Positions 27,873-37,224 of a stretch of DNA of 64,000 nucleotides are shown piece by piece. The DNA comes from Campylobacter concisus (GTDB taxonomy: Bacteria > Campylobacterota > Campylobacteria > Campylobacterales > Campylobacteraceae): NCBI RefSeq assembly GCF_015229955.1, contig NZ_JAAKYZ010000001.1:186001-250000 (forward strand). Reading direction: 5' to 3'. The translations under genes were made by a program, and so were the position numbers. The notes beneath the pieces are model-generated. The model saw only the letters and a program-made list of their open reading frames with translations, did no database searches and was not told where the DNA came from. Each line of letters opens with the position of its first letter. The first letter of the stretch is position 1.

Positions 27873-28796
27873 CTAGGCAAAAAACTCCCTTATGCGCTCT
27901 CTCATCGCTGTCACGTCTTTGATAAAATTTATATCATTTCTAAAGGTTGTTGCGCCATCTATCCCCTTGCTGTACTGATGCAAATGCTTTCTAAATATGC
28001 AAAGTCCATGCTCTCCGTAGTGCTCGATCATAGCATCAAAGTGAGCTAGTATGATCTTTTGCTTTAGCGCCTTATCCACGCTAGTTTTGGTCTTTATCTC
28101 GTGAAATATCCAAGGGTTACCGATGCTTGCTCTGCCGATCATTAGGGCATCGCATTTTGTAAAACTAAGAATTTCATCTGCATTTTGTGCGTTTATATCA
28201 CCATTTGCGATGACTGGGATTTTTACGCTCGCTTTTACTCTAGCGATCGCTTCGTAATCAACCTTTGCGCTGTATCCGCCAGCTCTGGTGCGCCCATGCA
28301 CCGCGATGTAGTCTGCGCCGGCTTCTTCGCAGGCTTTTGCGATTTTGATCTCATTTTTATCATTAAAACCAAGCCTAAATTTAACGCTTAGGCTCTCTTT
28401 GTTTGAGATGCTTTTTATAGCTGAGATTATGCTTTGAAGCTTGTCAAGATCGTTTAACAAAGCCGATCCCGCACCTTGTCTAACGACCTTTGGCACAGGG
28501 CAGCCGCAGTTTAGATCGAGCCCATGAATCCCATCAAATTTATTGATTATCTGCACGGCTTTTTTTATATTTTCTATGTCACTGCCAGCTATCTGGACGA
28601 CATAGGGCTCTTCGTTTGGGGATTTTTTAATCATTTCAAGCGTTTTGTCACTGCTCTCATAGACCAAGGCATTCGCGCTGATCATTTCGCTAACAGTGAC
28701 ATCACAGCCAAATTTCTTAACTACGCTTCTTAGTGGCAAGTCAGAAAAGCCAGCAAGCGGTGCTAAGAAAAGTGGCTTTTTGCTAAAGTCTATCAT
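27873..28796 (-). CDS. dus: tRNA-dihydrouridine synthase (DusB-type)
   Basis: This FMN-dependent enzyme reduces tRNA uridines to dihydrouridine. The 307-residue protein shows KPLFLAPLAGFSDLPLR, the signature LDLNCGCPVPKVVRQGAGSAL with catalytic Cys in adjacent blocks, VSVKFRLGF, VHGRTRAGGYS and PVIANGDI. Its stop abuts the recO start, and its start overlaps the previous gene by four bases. Confidence 0.93.
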   Translation of the reverse strand: MIDFSKKPLFLAPLAGFSDLPLRSVVKKFGCDVTVSEMISANALVYESSDKTLEMIKKSPNEEPYVVQIAGSDIENIKKAVQIINKFDGIHGLDLNCGCPVPKVVRQGAGSALLNDLDKLQSIISAIKSISNKESLSVKFRLGFNDKNEIKIAKACEEAGADYIAVHGRTRAGGYSAKVDYEAIARVKASVKIPVIANGDINAQNADEILSFTKCDALMIGRASIGNPWIFHEIKTKTSVDKALKQKIILAHFDAMIEHYGEHGLCIFRKHLHQYSKGIDGATTFRNDINFIKDVTAMRERIREFFA

Positions 28797-29791
28797 TTAA
28801 AAAATAACGAGCTAGGCACCATTTTGCCGTTATCTCGTAAAAACAGCAAGACCTTTATCTCTTTAAACTCATCTGGGTCGCTACCTTCGATAGCCTCTCT
28901 TACTTTATCAAGCATCTGAAGCTCAAATAGCGCATATACGTAAGCCTCATCAGCATCAGCATGGATGCTTTTTAACTTCTCAAAGATGCTGATAAATGCG
29001 TCTGGTTTTAGCTTATTTTTAAGCATTATGGCTACTTTGTCGTATTGAGCTTTTGTCACTTTTGCGTTGTTTAAAAGATCAAAAATTTCATCACTGCTTA
29101 GATCGATCTCGTCATTTACAAATCGGGTAATAATAAGCATTATATCTTCACTCGCTAGTTCAAAATTTAATCTTTTGATCTCGCTAAAAGAAGCTACTTT
29201 TATGAGTTTATCAAATGCAGCTTTTTTAAGGCTCTCGTTTTGTTCTTGATTTTTAAGTATGTCAAGATAGTAAGTAGGTAGTTGCTCGATTTTATTTAGC
29301 TCATTTAGGATATTTAACTTGCTATCTTTTGCTAATCTAAATTTCTTTAGATCGACGATCTCTTTATTTTTTATACTTTTTATAGTTTGTAAGATATTGT
29401 TTATTTCAGCATCATCTACACCGACATCTTTAAGCTCGCCTACTGGTGAGATAGAGCGAGTAAGCTGTGAGGCGATCTTGTAAGTGTCGGTTTTGAAGTC
29501 TTTATTGCTCTCAAAGCCAAGAAGCGTCTCTTTGGCTAAATCTTTATAAAGCTGGCTATCCTTTTTGATCCATTTTTTATATCTATAAAAAGCATATCCA
29601 TGATAAGCGATATGAAGTAGAGCAAGAAGTGCTAAAACAACTACCGGAAGAGCGACCCAAATAGCAATTGGCAAAGTTATAGTTTGGCCTAAAAGCTCAA
29701 ATGTGTAATCAGAACTATTAAGAGAATAAGTAAGTCCTGCAACAACTACTATGTAGATTATGCAATAGACGAGAAATTTTCTAGTTTTCAT
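28793..29791 (-). CDS. Membrane-anchored protein of unknown function with helical cytoplasmic domain
   Basis: I do not recognise a family with a known role. The 332-residue protein has two N-terminal membrane helices (about residues 7-24 and 40-66) and then a roughly 260-residue charged, helix-rich domain. Repeated short helices (NNILQTIKSIKNKE, LNELNKIEQLPTYYLDIL, IFDLLNNAKVTKAQYDKVAIML) suggest a helical-repeat fold. It lies between dksA and dus in a tight minus-strand operon. From memory, C. jejuni has a gene at this position too. Confidence 0.85.
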   Translation of the reverse strand: MKTRKFLVYCIIYIVVVAGLTYSLNSSDYTFELLGQTITLPIAIWVALPVVVLALLALLHIAYHGYAFYRYKKWIKKDSQLYKDLAKETLLGFESNKDFKTDTYKIASQLTRSISPVGELKDVGVDDAEINNILQTIKSIKNKEIVDLKKFRLAKDSKLNILNELNKIEQLPTYYLDILKNQEQNESLKKAAFDKLIKVASFSEIKRLNFELASEDIMLIITRFVNDEIDLSSDEIFDLLNNAKVTKAQYDKVAIMLKNKLKPDAFISIFEKLKSIHADADEAYVYALFELQMLDKVREAIEGSDPDEFKEIKVLLFLRDNGKMVPSSLFFK

Positions 29792-29800
29792 ATTTTCTCC

Positions 29801-30157
29801 TTAGTTTTTTGCTGTTTTTTCGATTATTTCACGGCAAGTTATGCAGTATTTTGCATGTGGTTTTACTTTTAGTCGCGGTATGCTGATCTCCTCTTCGCAC
29901 ATATCACAAATTCCATAAGTTTTATTTGCTATCTTCTCTAGTGCTTCATCTATTTCTGATAGCTCCGCTCTTTGTTGTGTCGAGATCGAATGCTCTATTA
30001 GCTGATCTGTATTTACTGAGGCTATATCAAACTCATCGCTTACACCACTATCTCTTAAGCCATTTACTTCAACAGATGAATCATAGATATTTTTTTTGAT
30101 CTGTAATTTTCTTTCTTCAAGTAATTTTTTAAAAAAATTTAGCTCAGTTTGTGTCAT
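29801..30157 (-). CDS. dksA: DksA-family RNA polymerase-binding regulator
   Basis: DksA enters the RNA polymerase secondary channel and with ppGpp adjusts rRNA and amino-acid gene transcription. The 118-residue protein has an N-terminal coiled coil (about 1-85) and a four-Cys C4 zinc finger (CDMCEEEISIPRLKVKPH, then YCITC). Its RBS is AAGGAATATAA. Confidence 0.9.
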   Translation of the reverse strand: MTQTELNFFKKLLEERKLQIKKNIYDSSVEVNGLRDSGVSDEFDIASVNTDQLIEHSISTQQRAELSEIDEALEKIANKTYGICDMCEEEISIPRLKVKPHAKYCITCREIIEKTAKN

Positions 30158-30167
30158 TTATATTCCT

Positions 30168-30623
30168 TTATTTGTGGTATGGGTGGTTTGCATTTATGCA
30201 AAGTGCTCTAAAAATTTGCTCAAAAAGTACAAGCTTGGCAACCTTATGCGCCATCGTCATCTTGCTTAAGCTTATGATTTTTTGCGCTTTATTCTTTAAA
30301 TTTTGGCTAAGGCCGTAAGCTCCACCTATGAAAAAGTTAATTTGTGAATTTGAGTTTAAAATTTGTGCGAATTCTTGGCTGTCAAGTTGCAAGCCATTTT
30401 CATCAAGCATTACGCAAAAGCCTTTTAAATTTGGCTCATAAATTTCATCATAAGCTCTTAATGCTTCGCTTTTTCCAGTGCTTTGAGCTTTTGCTATTTT
30501 TTCATTGAAAAAGACTTTATCGTTTATCTTGGCAAATTTTGCACTCATTTTTATATATTCTTGTATTTCGTTTTCAAAGTTGTCACGTGATGATTTTTGA
30601 ATGCTAAAAACTGAAATTTCCAA
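30168..30623 (-). CDS. rlmH: 23S rRNA pseudouridine-1915 N3-methyltransferase RlmH
   Basis: This SPOUT-class methyltransferase modifies helix 69 of 23S rRNA. The 151-residue protein has the knot motif [11 protein letters not shown] at about residues 97-107 and a C-terminal region [23 protein letters not shown] in two adjacent pieces. It is tightly spaced between accD and dksA. Confidence 0.93.
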   Translation of the reverse strand: MEISVFSIQKSSRDNFENEIQEYIKMSAKFAKINDKVFFNEKIAKAQSTGKSEALRAYDEIYEPNLKGFCVMLDENGLQLDSQEFAQILNSNSQINFFIGGAYGLSQNLKNKAQKIISLSKMTMAHKVAKLVLFEQIFRALCINANHPYHK

Positions 30624-30625
30624 AT

Positions 30626-31540
30626 TTAGCCTTTGGTTTTTAGCTTTAGTTCAAAGTTATTTCCGCTCTCATCTTGTCTTTCTTTTTGATGCATTGTCTT
30701 GTTATTTGTGAGAAATTTAACCATATCGCTTATATATTTTTTATGTTCGCTTCTTGGCACAATAGCATCGATTAAGCCATGTTCTAACAAAAACTCAGCT
30801 CTTTGAAATCCCTCTGGAAGGTCAGCACCAATGGTTTGTTTGATGACCCTTTGACCGGCAAAGCCTATCAATGCGCCAGGTTCAGCAATTATTAGATCTC
30901 CAAGCCAAGCAAAAGAGGCACTAACGCCACCCATCGTCGGATCAGTAAGTATTGAGATGTAAGGTAGCTTTGCTTCATCAAGTAGTTTTAAAGCAGCTGA
31001 TGTCTTTGACATTTGCATCAAAGAGAATGTACTCTCTTGCATTCTAGCTCCACCTGAAGCACTCACTATGACTAAAGCTTGGCGTTTTTCTATTGCTCGT
31101 TTTATCGCTCTTACGATCTTTTCACCCTCAACTGAAGCTAGCGAACCACCCATGAAACCAAAGTCAAAAACAACTAGCTGGATATCTTGCCCGTCGCATT
31201 TACCTTCGCCACATATCACTGAGCTTGTGCGTCCTGTTTTTTCTTTATTTTCTGTGATCCTTTTTTTGTATGATTTTTTATCAACAAAATTTAATGGATC
31301 TACCGGTTTTAAATTCGCGTCAAATTCTACAAAGCTATCTTCATCACAGATCAAATTTATGCGATCAGTAGCTTTTAATCTCATATGATAGCCACATTTC
31401 GGGCATACATTAAAACAAGCTTCAACTTCTTTGTAGTACATCAGTGAGTGACAATTATCGCATTTTACCCAGTGCGTAGGTGCTTCTTCTGGACGAGGTT
31501 GAGCTTTTCTTATCTTTGAAAAAATATCTGAGAAATTCAT
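30626..31540 (-). CDS. accD: Acetyl-CoA carboxylase carboxyltransferase beta subunit
   Basis: AccD is one half of the carboxyltransferase that makes malonyl-CoA, the substrate of FabD in this window. The N-terminal zinc ribbon ([10 protein letters not shown]...CPKCGYHM) and the crotonase-like core ([32 protein letters not shown]) are clear. I chose ATG 31540, which begins [16 protein letters not shown] at 31552 is an alternative. A minus-strand -10 at 31572-31577 fits both. Confidence 0.95.
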   Translation of the reverse strand: MNFSDIFSKIRKAQPRPEEAPTHWVKCDNCHSLMYYKEVEACFNVCPKCGYHMRLKATDRINLICDEDSFVEFDANLKPVDPLNFVDKKSYKKRITENKEKTGRTSSVICGEGKCDGQDIQLVVFDFGFMGGSLASVEGEKIVRAIKRAIEKRQALVIVSASGGARMQESTFSLMQMSKTSAALKLLDEAKLPYISILTDPTMGGVSASFAWLGDLIIAEPGALIGFAGQRVIKQTIGADLPEGFQRAEFLLEHGLIDAIVPRSEHKKYISDMVKFLTNNKTMHQKERQDESGNNFELKLKTKG

Positions 31541-31571
31541 ATTTTTACCCACTTATATTAAAAATTGTGGG

Positions 31572-31577
31572 ATTATA
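31572..31577 (-). promoter_or_regulatory. -10 box of the accD-rlmH-dksA operon
   Basis: TATAAT within GATATAATCCC on the minus strand lies 31 bases before ATG 31540. It shares the GATATAATC form with the Dcu and obg promoters. Confidence 0.55.
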
Positions 31578-31633
31578 TCTAATGTTTGCCTTGCTTTTTC
31601 TTATATGACTTAAAGTTTATTTATTTGTGGAGG

Positions 31634-31661
31634 TTTAAAGGGGCAAGTTAGCCCCTTTAAA
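31634..31661 (-). terminator. Terminator hairpin after bamA
   Basis: TTTAAAGGGGC (31634-31644) pairs perfectly with GCCCCTTTAAA (31651-31661) around a 6-base loop, 8 bases after the bamA stop. The run of T directly after the GC stem is short, but stem strength and position support termination. Confidence 0.7.
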
Positions 31662-31669
31662 GTATCTTG

Positions 31670-33925
31670 TTAGAATCGTCTTCCAATAGTAAATTCAAAT
31701 GTATTTGTATCATCACCCTCTTTAGGTTTAAGAGCTTTTGCAAAGATTAGTTGAAGTGGTCCGATAGGAGTTATCCACTCGATACCAGTACCAACTGATG
31801 ATCTTTTTATCTCATTTAGACTATTTTCACCGATCATGCCGTAGTCATAAAATACAACACCACGCATTTTGACACGATCTATTATAGGGAAGCTTATTTC
31901 AGCTGAATTATTAAACGAAGTTTCGCCGCCATATTCGTAGTAGTCGCCATTATATTTTACCTTTGGAGATACGGTTCTACTCTCGTAACCACGTAAGCTT
32001 CTTATACCACCAAGGTAAAGTCTTTCGTTGATTGGAGTATATCCTCTTTCCCAAATTTTGCCAAAGCTTGCTTTGTATCTTAAGATAAGATCGTAGTCGA
32101 TGTACTCTCTAAGGCCTAGATAGTAGTTGAAATTTGTGCGATTTTTGATAAAGTCTATATCGCCACCAAGCCCAGCTATCTCAAATGATGTGCTAGCTAT
32201 GATGCCACGTCTTGGCAAGTAATAATCATCAGTGCTATTATATGTTAAAGCCGGAGTTATGGCACTTTTTATAGCTTTACCTTCTCTATAAATTTCTTTT
32301 TTGGTTTTTGTGTTGATATCTCTTAGTTCATCATCTTTTAAGGTAATTTTGCTTTGCTCAATGTTGTAAGTAAGTGATGCACTTAAATTTCTAGTTAGTT
32401 TTCTACCTAGTGTTGTGCTAAAGCCATAGCTTCTCTCTTTATATGTTCTCCAGTCATAGTCATTTGCGTAAAGTGTTCCACCAAGGCTATACTCTGAGTC
32501 AAAAATTCTTGGGTTTGTAAGACTTATCTGACCTGAAAGCTCTCTGTCACTTTTATCAACACTTACTTGTCCTTGAAGGCCAGAGCCAAAGATATTTGTG
32601 TCAGAAAGTGCCGCGTTTAGTAGTAGTCCGTCACTGCTGCCATATCCAATACCACCGCTTATTGAGCCAGTTGAAGCCTCTTTTACTTTTACTTTTAAAT
32701 CAACTGTATTTTTATCAACCGGATCTTCTTCTATCTCAACATCATCAAAGTAGCTTGTTCTTTTTAGCGCATCTTTTGAGTCTTGAAGGTCGGTTCTACT
32801 ATATAAATTTCCTTCAGTTAGATAAAGTTCGCGTCTTACAACGCGGTCAACAGTTCTATCGTTTCCTGAAATTTGAACATTTCTTATATATACTTTTTCA
32901 CCAGGATCGACTTCGTAGTCAATATCGACAGTTTTATTTTCATCAAATTTATCAGTCTTTGGATAGACTTTTACAAACGCATAACCTTTGTCAGCAACCA
33001 TATCATCGAGCTTTTTCATATCTTGGCGAAGTCTTGCTGAGTTCATTGTATCACCAGCCTCAAGCCTAAAGTCATCTATAATCTTTTTAGTATCAAGCTC
33101 TAGCTCTTCAGGTGCCGTAATGCTTACATTTGAAACCTTATAAGGCTCACCTTCATGAACATAATAAGTAAGATCAGCTGTGTAATTATCAAACGATGAA
33201 TTTAAATAAGGTGACGAAATAGTCGCGTCTAAATAGCCTTTTTGGAAATATTTGTCTTGTATTCTTGCTGGGTCATTTTCAAGCTCAAAAAGTTTAACTT
33301 TACCATCATTTCTGCCCCAAAGCCAGCCCATAAATTCTCTACTTTTGTTTGCAACTACTGGCTCAATGTCGTCATAATCAAACTCTTTTGCACCGACTAA
33401 ATTTACATTTTTGATTATCATATTTTCGCCGCGGTTTATGTTGAGCGTTATAAAAAGTGAGCTGTCGTTGTCTGCAACTGGTTGTTTTTCTACGTCAACA
33501 ACTGTGTCAAAGTAGCCCTTTGACTCATAATATTGGCGAATTCTCTCTTTAGTTTTTTCTATTGTAAGCTCATCGTACATATTGCCTGGTTTGATGTTGA
33601 TTAGCGACTCGATCGCAGTTTTATCATTTGTTACAACACCTTTTAGATCAACTCTCGCAACACTTGGCTTTTCTTTTACAGCTACTAAAAGATTGCCATT
33701 GCCTGTATCTTCTATGTAGATATCGTCGAAATAATTTTGTTTGTATAAATTTGTGATCGCCTTATCGCTAAGCTTTGGAGTCAAATCCTGACCGACTTTT
33801 AGGCCCATTATTTGGCTTGCTACTTCAGGCGAAAGGTGAATTAGGCCTTTAAAATTTATTGACTGGATTGTTTGTGCGCTTAGGCCACTGAAAGCTAATG
33901 CTAATAAAAATAATTTCTTTTTCAT
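31670..33925 (-). CDS. bamA: Outer-membrane protein assembly factor BamA (Omp85)
   Basis: BamA inserts beta-barrel proteins into the outer membrane. The 751-residue protein has a signal peptide (MKKKLFLLALAFSGLSA). Five POTRA-type repeats follow at about 18-420, with the repeated pattern of G-x-Y-D/F endings such as YYESKGYFDTVVDVE and YFQKGYLDATI. A C-terminal 16-strand barrel has the lid motif around SLRGYE and a terminal aromatic (IGRRF). It is divergent from tyrA. Confidence 0.96.
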   Translation of the reverse strand: MKKKLFLLALAFSGLSAQTIQSINFKGLIHLSPEVASQIMGLKVGQDLTPKLSDKAITNLYKQNYFDDIYIEDTGNGNLLVAVKEKPSVARVDLKGVVTNDKTAIESLINIKPGNMYDELTIEKTKERIRQYYESKGYFDTVVDVEKQPVADNDSSLFITLNINRGENMIIKNVNLVGAKEFDYDDIEPVVANKSREFMGWLWGRNDGKVKLFELENDPARIQDKYFQKGYLDATISSPYLNSSFDNYTADLTYYVHEGEPYKVSNVSITAPEELELDTKKIIDDFRLEAGDTMNSARLRQDMKKLDDMVADKGYAFVKVYPKTDKFDENKTVDIDYEVDPGEKVYIRNVQISGNDRTVDRVVRRELYLTEGNLYSRTDLQDSKDALKRTSYFDDVEIEEDPVDKNTVDLKVKVKEASTGSISGGIGYGSSDGLLLNAALSDTNIFGSGLQGQVSVDKSDRELSGQISLTNPRIFDSEYSLGGTLYANDYDWRTYKERSYGFSTTLGRKLTRNLSASLTYNIEQSKITLKDDELRDINTKTKKEIYREGKAIKSAITPALTYNSTDDYYLPRRGIIASTSFEIAGLGGDIDFIKNRTNFNYYLGLREYIDYDLILRYKASFGKIWERGYTPINERLYLGGIRSLRGYESRTVSPKVKYNGDYYEYGGETSFNNSAEISFPIIDRVKMRGVVFYDYGMIGENSLNEIKRSSVGTGIEWITPIGPLQLIFAKALKPKEGDDTNTFEFTIGRRF

Positions 33926-33945
33926 TAAATTTAACCTAGAGTTTT

Positions 33946-33963
33946 AGTATAAATGCGTATAAT
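33946..33963. promoter_or_regulatory. Divergent -10 boxes for bamA and tyrA
   Basis: On the minus strand TATACT (33946-33951) lies 20 bases before the bamA start. On the plus strand TATAAT (33958-33963) lies 51 bases before the tyrA start. The two promoters overlap within the 89-base divergent gap. Confidence 0.45.
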
Positions 33964-34014
33964 ATCATATTTTATTTTTAATAAATTTAAATTTTATAAT
34001 TTTGAAGGTTTTTT

Positions 34015-34845
34015 ATGAAAATAGGTATCATCGGACTTGGTCTTATGGGTGGCTCACTTGGTCTTGCACTAAAAGATGAAAAATTAATCTCTTGTGTTAG
34101 TGGATATGACAAAGATGAAAATCATAGCAAAAAGGCCTTAGAGCTTGGCTTGGTGCATGAAATTTTAAGCATTGACGAGATGAAAAAGAAGTGTGACATC
34201 ATCTTTTTGGCTGTGCCAGTCGAGGCTATCGTGAGCATCGTGCAAAATTTAACTGATATCAACGAAGATACAACTATCATTGATTTTGGCTCAACTAAAC
34301 AAAAGATCATCGAGGCAGTACCAGAAAAAATTCGTAAAAATTTCATCCCAGCTCATCCAATGGCAGGTACTGAGTATTCTGGTCCAGAGGCTGCTTTTAA
34401 ATCACTTTACACAGGAGCAACTGTTATCGTTTGTGACTTTGCAGAAAGCGCAGAAAAACATGTAAAAAGAAGCGTTGAGCTATTTTCTTGCCTTGGTATG
34501 AAGATCATTTTTATGAGTGCGAAAGAACATGATCATCACGTGGGTCTTATTTCGCATTTGCCTCATGCGATTGCATTTTCTCTAGCGAGTGGAATTTTAA
34601 AAGAAGAGGATAAAAGGCATATCGTAGCACTAGGTGGACCTACATTTAAGGGTATGATACGTGTCGCAAAGAGTTCGCCTTTTATGTGGAGCGATATCTT
34701 TAAGCAAAATAAAAATAATGTTGTTGAAGCTATAAATATGTTTGAAAAAGAGCTAAATTTGTGCAAAGATCTCATCAAAGATGAACGCTGGGACGAACTT
34801 TTTGCCTGGATGAGCGACGCTAGGGCTGTAAGAGAAATTTTGTAA
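34015..34845 (+). CDS. tyrA: Prephenate dehydrogenase
   Basis: TyrA oxidatively decarboxylates prephenate in tyrosine synthesis. The 276-residue protein has the Rossmann motif GIIGLGLMGGSLG at about residues 3-15, the catalytic region PAHPMAGTEYSGP, and EHDHHVGLISHLPHAIAFS. There is no fused chorismate mutase and no ACT domain. The stop is followed by a short gap to the M23 peptidase gene. Confidence 0.93.
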   Translation: MKIGIIGLGLMGGSLGLALKDEKLISCVSGYDKDENHSKKALELGLVHEILSIDEMKKKCDIIFLAVPVEAIVSIVQNLTDINEDTTIIDFGSTKQKIIEAVPEKIRKNFIPAHPMAGTEYSGPEAAFKSLYTGATVIVCDFAESAEKHVKRSVELFSCLGMKIIFMSAKEHDHHVGLISHLPHAIAFSLASGILKEEDKRHIVALGGPTFKGMIRVAKSSPFMWSDIFKQNKNNVVEAINMFEKELNLCKDLIKDERWDELFAWMSDARAVREIL

Positions 34846-34907
34846 TTAACTAAAAATTTATTGATTTACGTGTAAAATTTTGCAAATTAAATTTAAGGTA
34901 AAAATAT

Positions 34908-36278
34908 ATGAATAGACGTGGAGTTGGCGGATTTGGTATTGTTGTGCTTTTGCTAATTTTAATTTTAGCCGGTGGTTTTGGCTATGCTTTGATGTCAAAA
35001 GATTTTGAGCGAAATGAGCCGATAATCGGTGTTGCTGATAAAGTTTATTGGAATCTTAGAACCCCAATGAATATCAAATTTAAAGACGATAGTGGTATAA
35101 AATTTGTACGAATTAGTATGAATGATGGGAAAAATGATCTAAATTTATTAAATCAAATCATACAAAACCCAAGTACCGAGCTTGATGTAAATTTAACCTT
35201 TCCAAAGACTGGCTTTTTTGCTCAAAAAGATACCTATGAGATGAATATTGAAGCTGTAGATACTAGCAAATGGAGCTTTTTTACTGGCAATAAAGCTAGC
35301 AAAAAGGTTGAAGTAGTGCTTGATACTTCAAAGCCTGATCTTTACGTGCTTTCGCAGTCTTATTCTATCTCAAAAGGTGGTAGTGCTGTTGTGGTCTTTA
35401 GAGCAACTGATAATCAGCTAAAAGAGGTCTATGTCCAGACAAATTTTGGTAAGAAATTTAAGGCTGTTCCATTTTATAAAGAGGGCTTTTATGTAGCACT
35501 CGTTGCTTGGCCAGTTCAGGTTGAAAATTTTAGTGCTGAGGTCATCGCAAGAGACTTTGCAGGCAATGAAAGCAAGTCACATGTTAGGTATTTTTACGAA
35601 AATGTAAAGTATAAAACTTCAACTATTGCATTAAATGATAGATTTTTAGATGGTAAGATAGTTGATCTAACTGATCAATATGCAAAAGATCCAAGTGCGC
35701 TTTCAAGGCTTGAGAAAATGAGATTTGTCAATGAAACACTTAGAAACTCAAACGAAGAAAAAATAACAGCACTTACTACAAATCCTGGTGATGAGATGTT
35801 AACTGGCTTTAGTGTGACACCATTTTATCCACTAAGAAATGGTAAAAAAGTGGCTGACTTCGCCGATCACCGATACTATACATATAATAACGAGCAAGTA
35901 AGCGAATCTTGGCATATGGGAATAGACTTTGCAAGTGTGGCCGCAGCTCCTATTATAGCTAGCAATGCTGGTCGTGTTGTGCTAGCATCTGAAAATGGAA
36001 TTTATGGATTAAATATTGTGATCGATCATGGATTTGGGCTTTATTCGCTTTATGGACACTGCTCAAGCACTAGAGTAAAAGAGGGTGATATGGTGGCAGC
36101 CGGTGATCAAATAGGTACTACTGGAACTAGTGGTCTTGCACTTGGTGATCATCTTCACTTTGGAATTTTAGTCCAAGGCGAAGAGGTGAGACCACAACAA
36201 TGGATGGATAAAAAGTGGATAAAAGACAATATCACAAGTGTTTTAGATGCTGCAAAAGCGATGATAGACAAGAACTAA
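34908..36278 (+). CDS. Membrane-anchored M23-family peptidoglycan endopeptidase
   Basis: The 456-residue protein has one N-terminal membrane helix (about 8-28), a periplasmic beta-rich region, and a C-terminal LytM/M23 domain. The zinc ligands appear as HMGIDF at about residue 336 and HLHF at about 416, so the site looks active. Peptidases of this group trim cross-links and set helical cell shape in Campylobacter and Helicobacter. The exact Csd/Pgp orthologue is not assigned. It sits between tyrA and lpxC. Confidence 0.9.
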   Translation: MNRRGVGGFGIVVLLLILILAGGFGYALMSKDFERNEPIIGVADKVYWNLRTPMNIKFKDDSGIKFVRISMNDGKNDLNLLNQIIQNPSTELDVNLTFPKTGFFAQKDTYEMNIEAVDTSKWSFFTGNKASKKVEVVLDTSKPDLYVLSQSYSISKGGSAVVVFRATDNQLKEVYVQTNFGKKFKAVPFYKEGFYVALVAWPVQVENFSAEVIARDFAGNESKSHVRYFYENVKYKTSTIALNDRFLDGKIVDLTDQYAKDPSALSRLEKMRFVNETLRNSNEEKITALTTNPGDEMLTGFSVTPFYPLRNGKKVADFADHRYYTYNNEQVSESWHMGIDFASVAAAPIIASNAGRVVLASENGIYGLNIVIDHGFGLYSLYGHCSSTRVKEGDMVAAGDQIGTTGTSGLALGDHLHFGILVQGEEVRPQQWMDKKWIKDNITSVLDAAKAMIDKN

Positions 36279-36339
36279 AAATTTGCAAAATTGATTTTTT
36301 AGTGCTATCATAAGCGGATTAAAAATATAAGGAAAATTC

Positions 36340-37224
36340 TTGAAACAAACTACTATCGCAAGACGCGTTGAGACCGTTGGTATAGGGCTTCATAAAGGTG
36401 AGCCGATAAGACTTATACTAGAACCTCTTGATGCAAATTCTGGTATTATTTTGCACCGCGAAGATCTTGGTATTAGTTTTAAAGCCGAACCTAAAAATGT
36501 GATAAATACGCAGATGGCAACCGTTGTTGGCAATGAAAAGGGCTTTATTAGTACGATTGAGCATCTAATGTCAGCCATAAATGGTTATGGCATTGATAAT
36601 ATTAGAATCTCTGTTGATGCAAATGAAATTCCAGTCATGGATGGCAGTGCGATAAGCTTTTGCATGCTACTTGATGAGGCTGGCATAAGATATCTTGATG
36701 CCGGTAAAAAAGTAATTCTTGTTAGACGTGAAGTTGAAGTCATTGAGGGTTCTAAATTTGTGCGAACTTCACCTTCAAGAAGTCCAAAATTTGACTATAC
36801 GATAAAATTTGATCATCCAGTTATTGGTGAACAGAGATATGTTTTTGATTTTAGTAAAAGCTCGTTTATAAAAAATATAGCTCGTGCTAGAACTTTTGGC
36901 TTTTTGAAAGATTTACAACGTTTACAAGCTCAAAATTTAGCTCTTGGTGCATCGCTTGATAATGCCGTGGCAATCGATGATACGCATATCCTAAATCCAG
37001 AAGGTTTGAGATTTGAAAATGAGTTTGTAAGGCACAAAATTTTAGATGCGATTGGCGATTTAAGCTTACTTGGAGCGCCTTTGTTGGGCGATTATACAGC
37101 ATTTGCTGGAAGCCATGACCTAAATCACAAATTAACTCTTGCTTTGATGTCCGATGAGAAAAACTACGAGATCTCAACTCTAAATGGTGAACTTCTAAAA
37201 GAGTATCAAAAGGTATTTGCATAG
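36340..37224 (+). CDS. lpxC: UDP-3-O-acyl-N-acetylglucosamine deacetylase LpxC
   Basis: LpxC is the zinc-dependent committed step of lipid A synthesis. The 294-residue protein starts at TTG 36340 (KQTTIARRVETVGIGLHKGE) after RBS AAGGAAA. It carries the metal-binding motif EHLMSA at about residues 73-78, NEIPVMDGSA and the second site RHKILDAIGDL. The tsaB-like frame begins in its last codons. Confidence 0.96.
   Translation: MKQTTIARRVETVGIGLHKGEPIRLILEPLDANSGIILHREDLGISFKAEPKNVINTQMATVVGNEKGFISTIEHLMSAINGYGIDNIRISVDANEIPVMDGSAISFCMLLDEAGIRYLDAGKKVILVRREVEVIEGSKFVRTSPSRSPKFDYTIKFDHPVIGEQRYVFDFSKSSFIKNIARARTFGFLKDLQRLQAQNLALGASLDNAVAIDDTHILNPEGLRFENEFVRHKILDAIGDLSLLGAPLLGDYTAFAGSHDLNHKLTLALMSDEKNYEISTLNGELLKEYQKVFA

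Noticed and set aside
32596-33069. 157-residue open frame antisense to bamA
   Set aside because: It is a shadow frame inside a long conserved gene, with biased Leu/Gln/His composition and no RBS.
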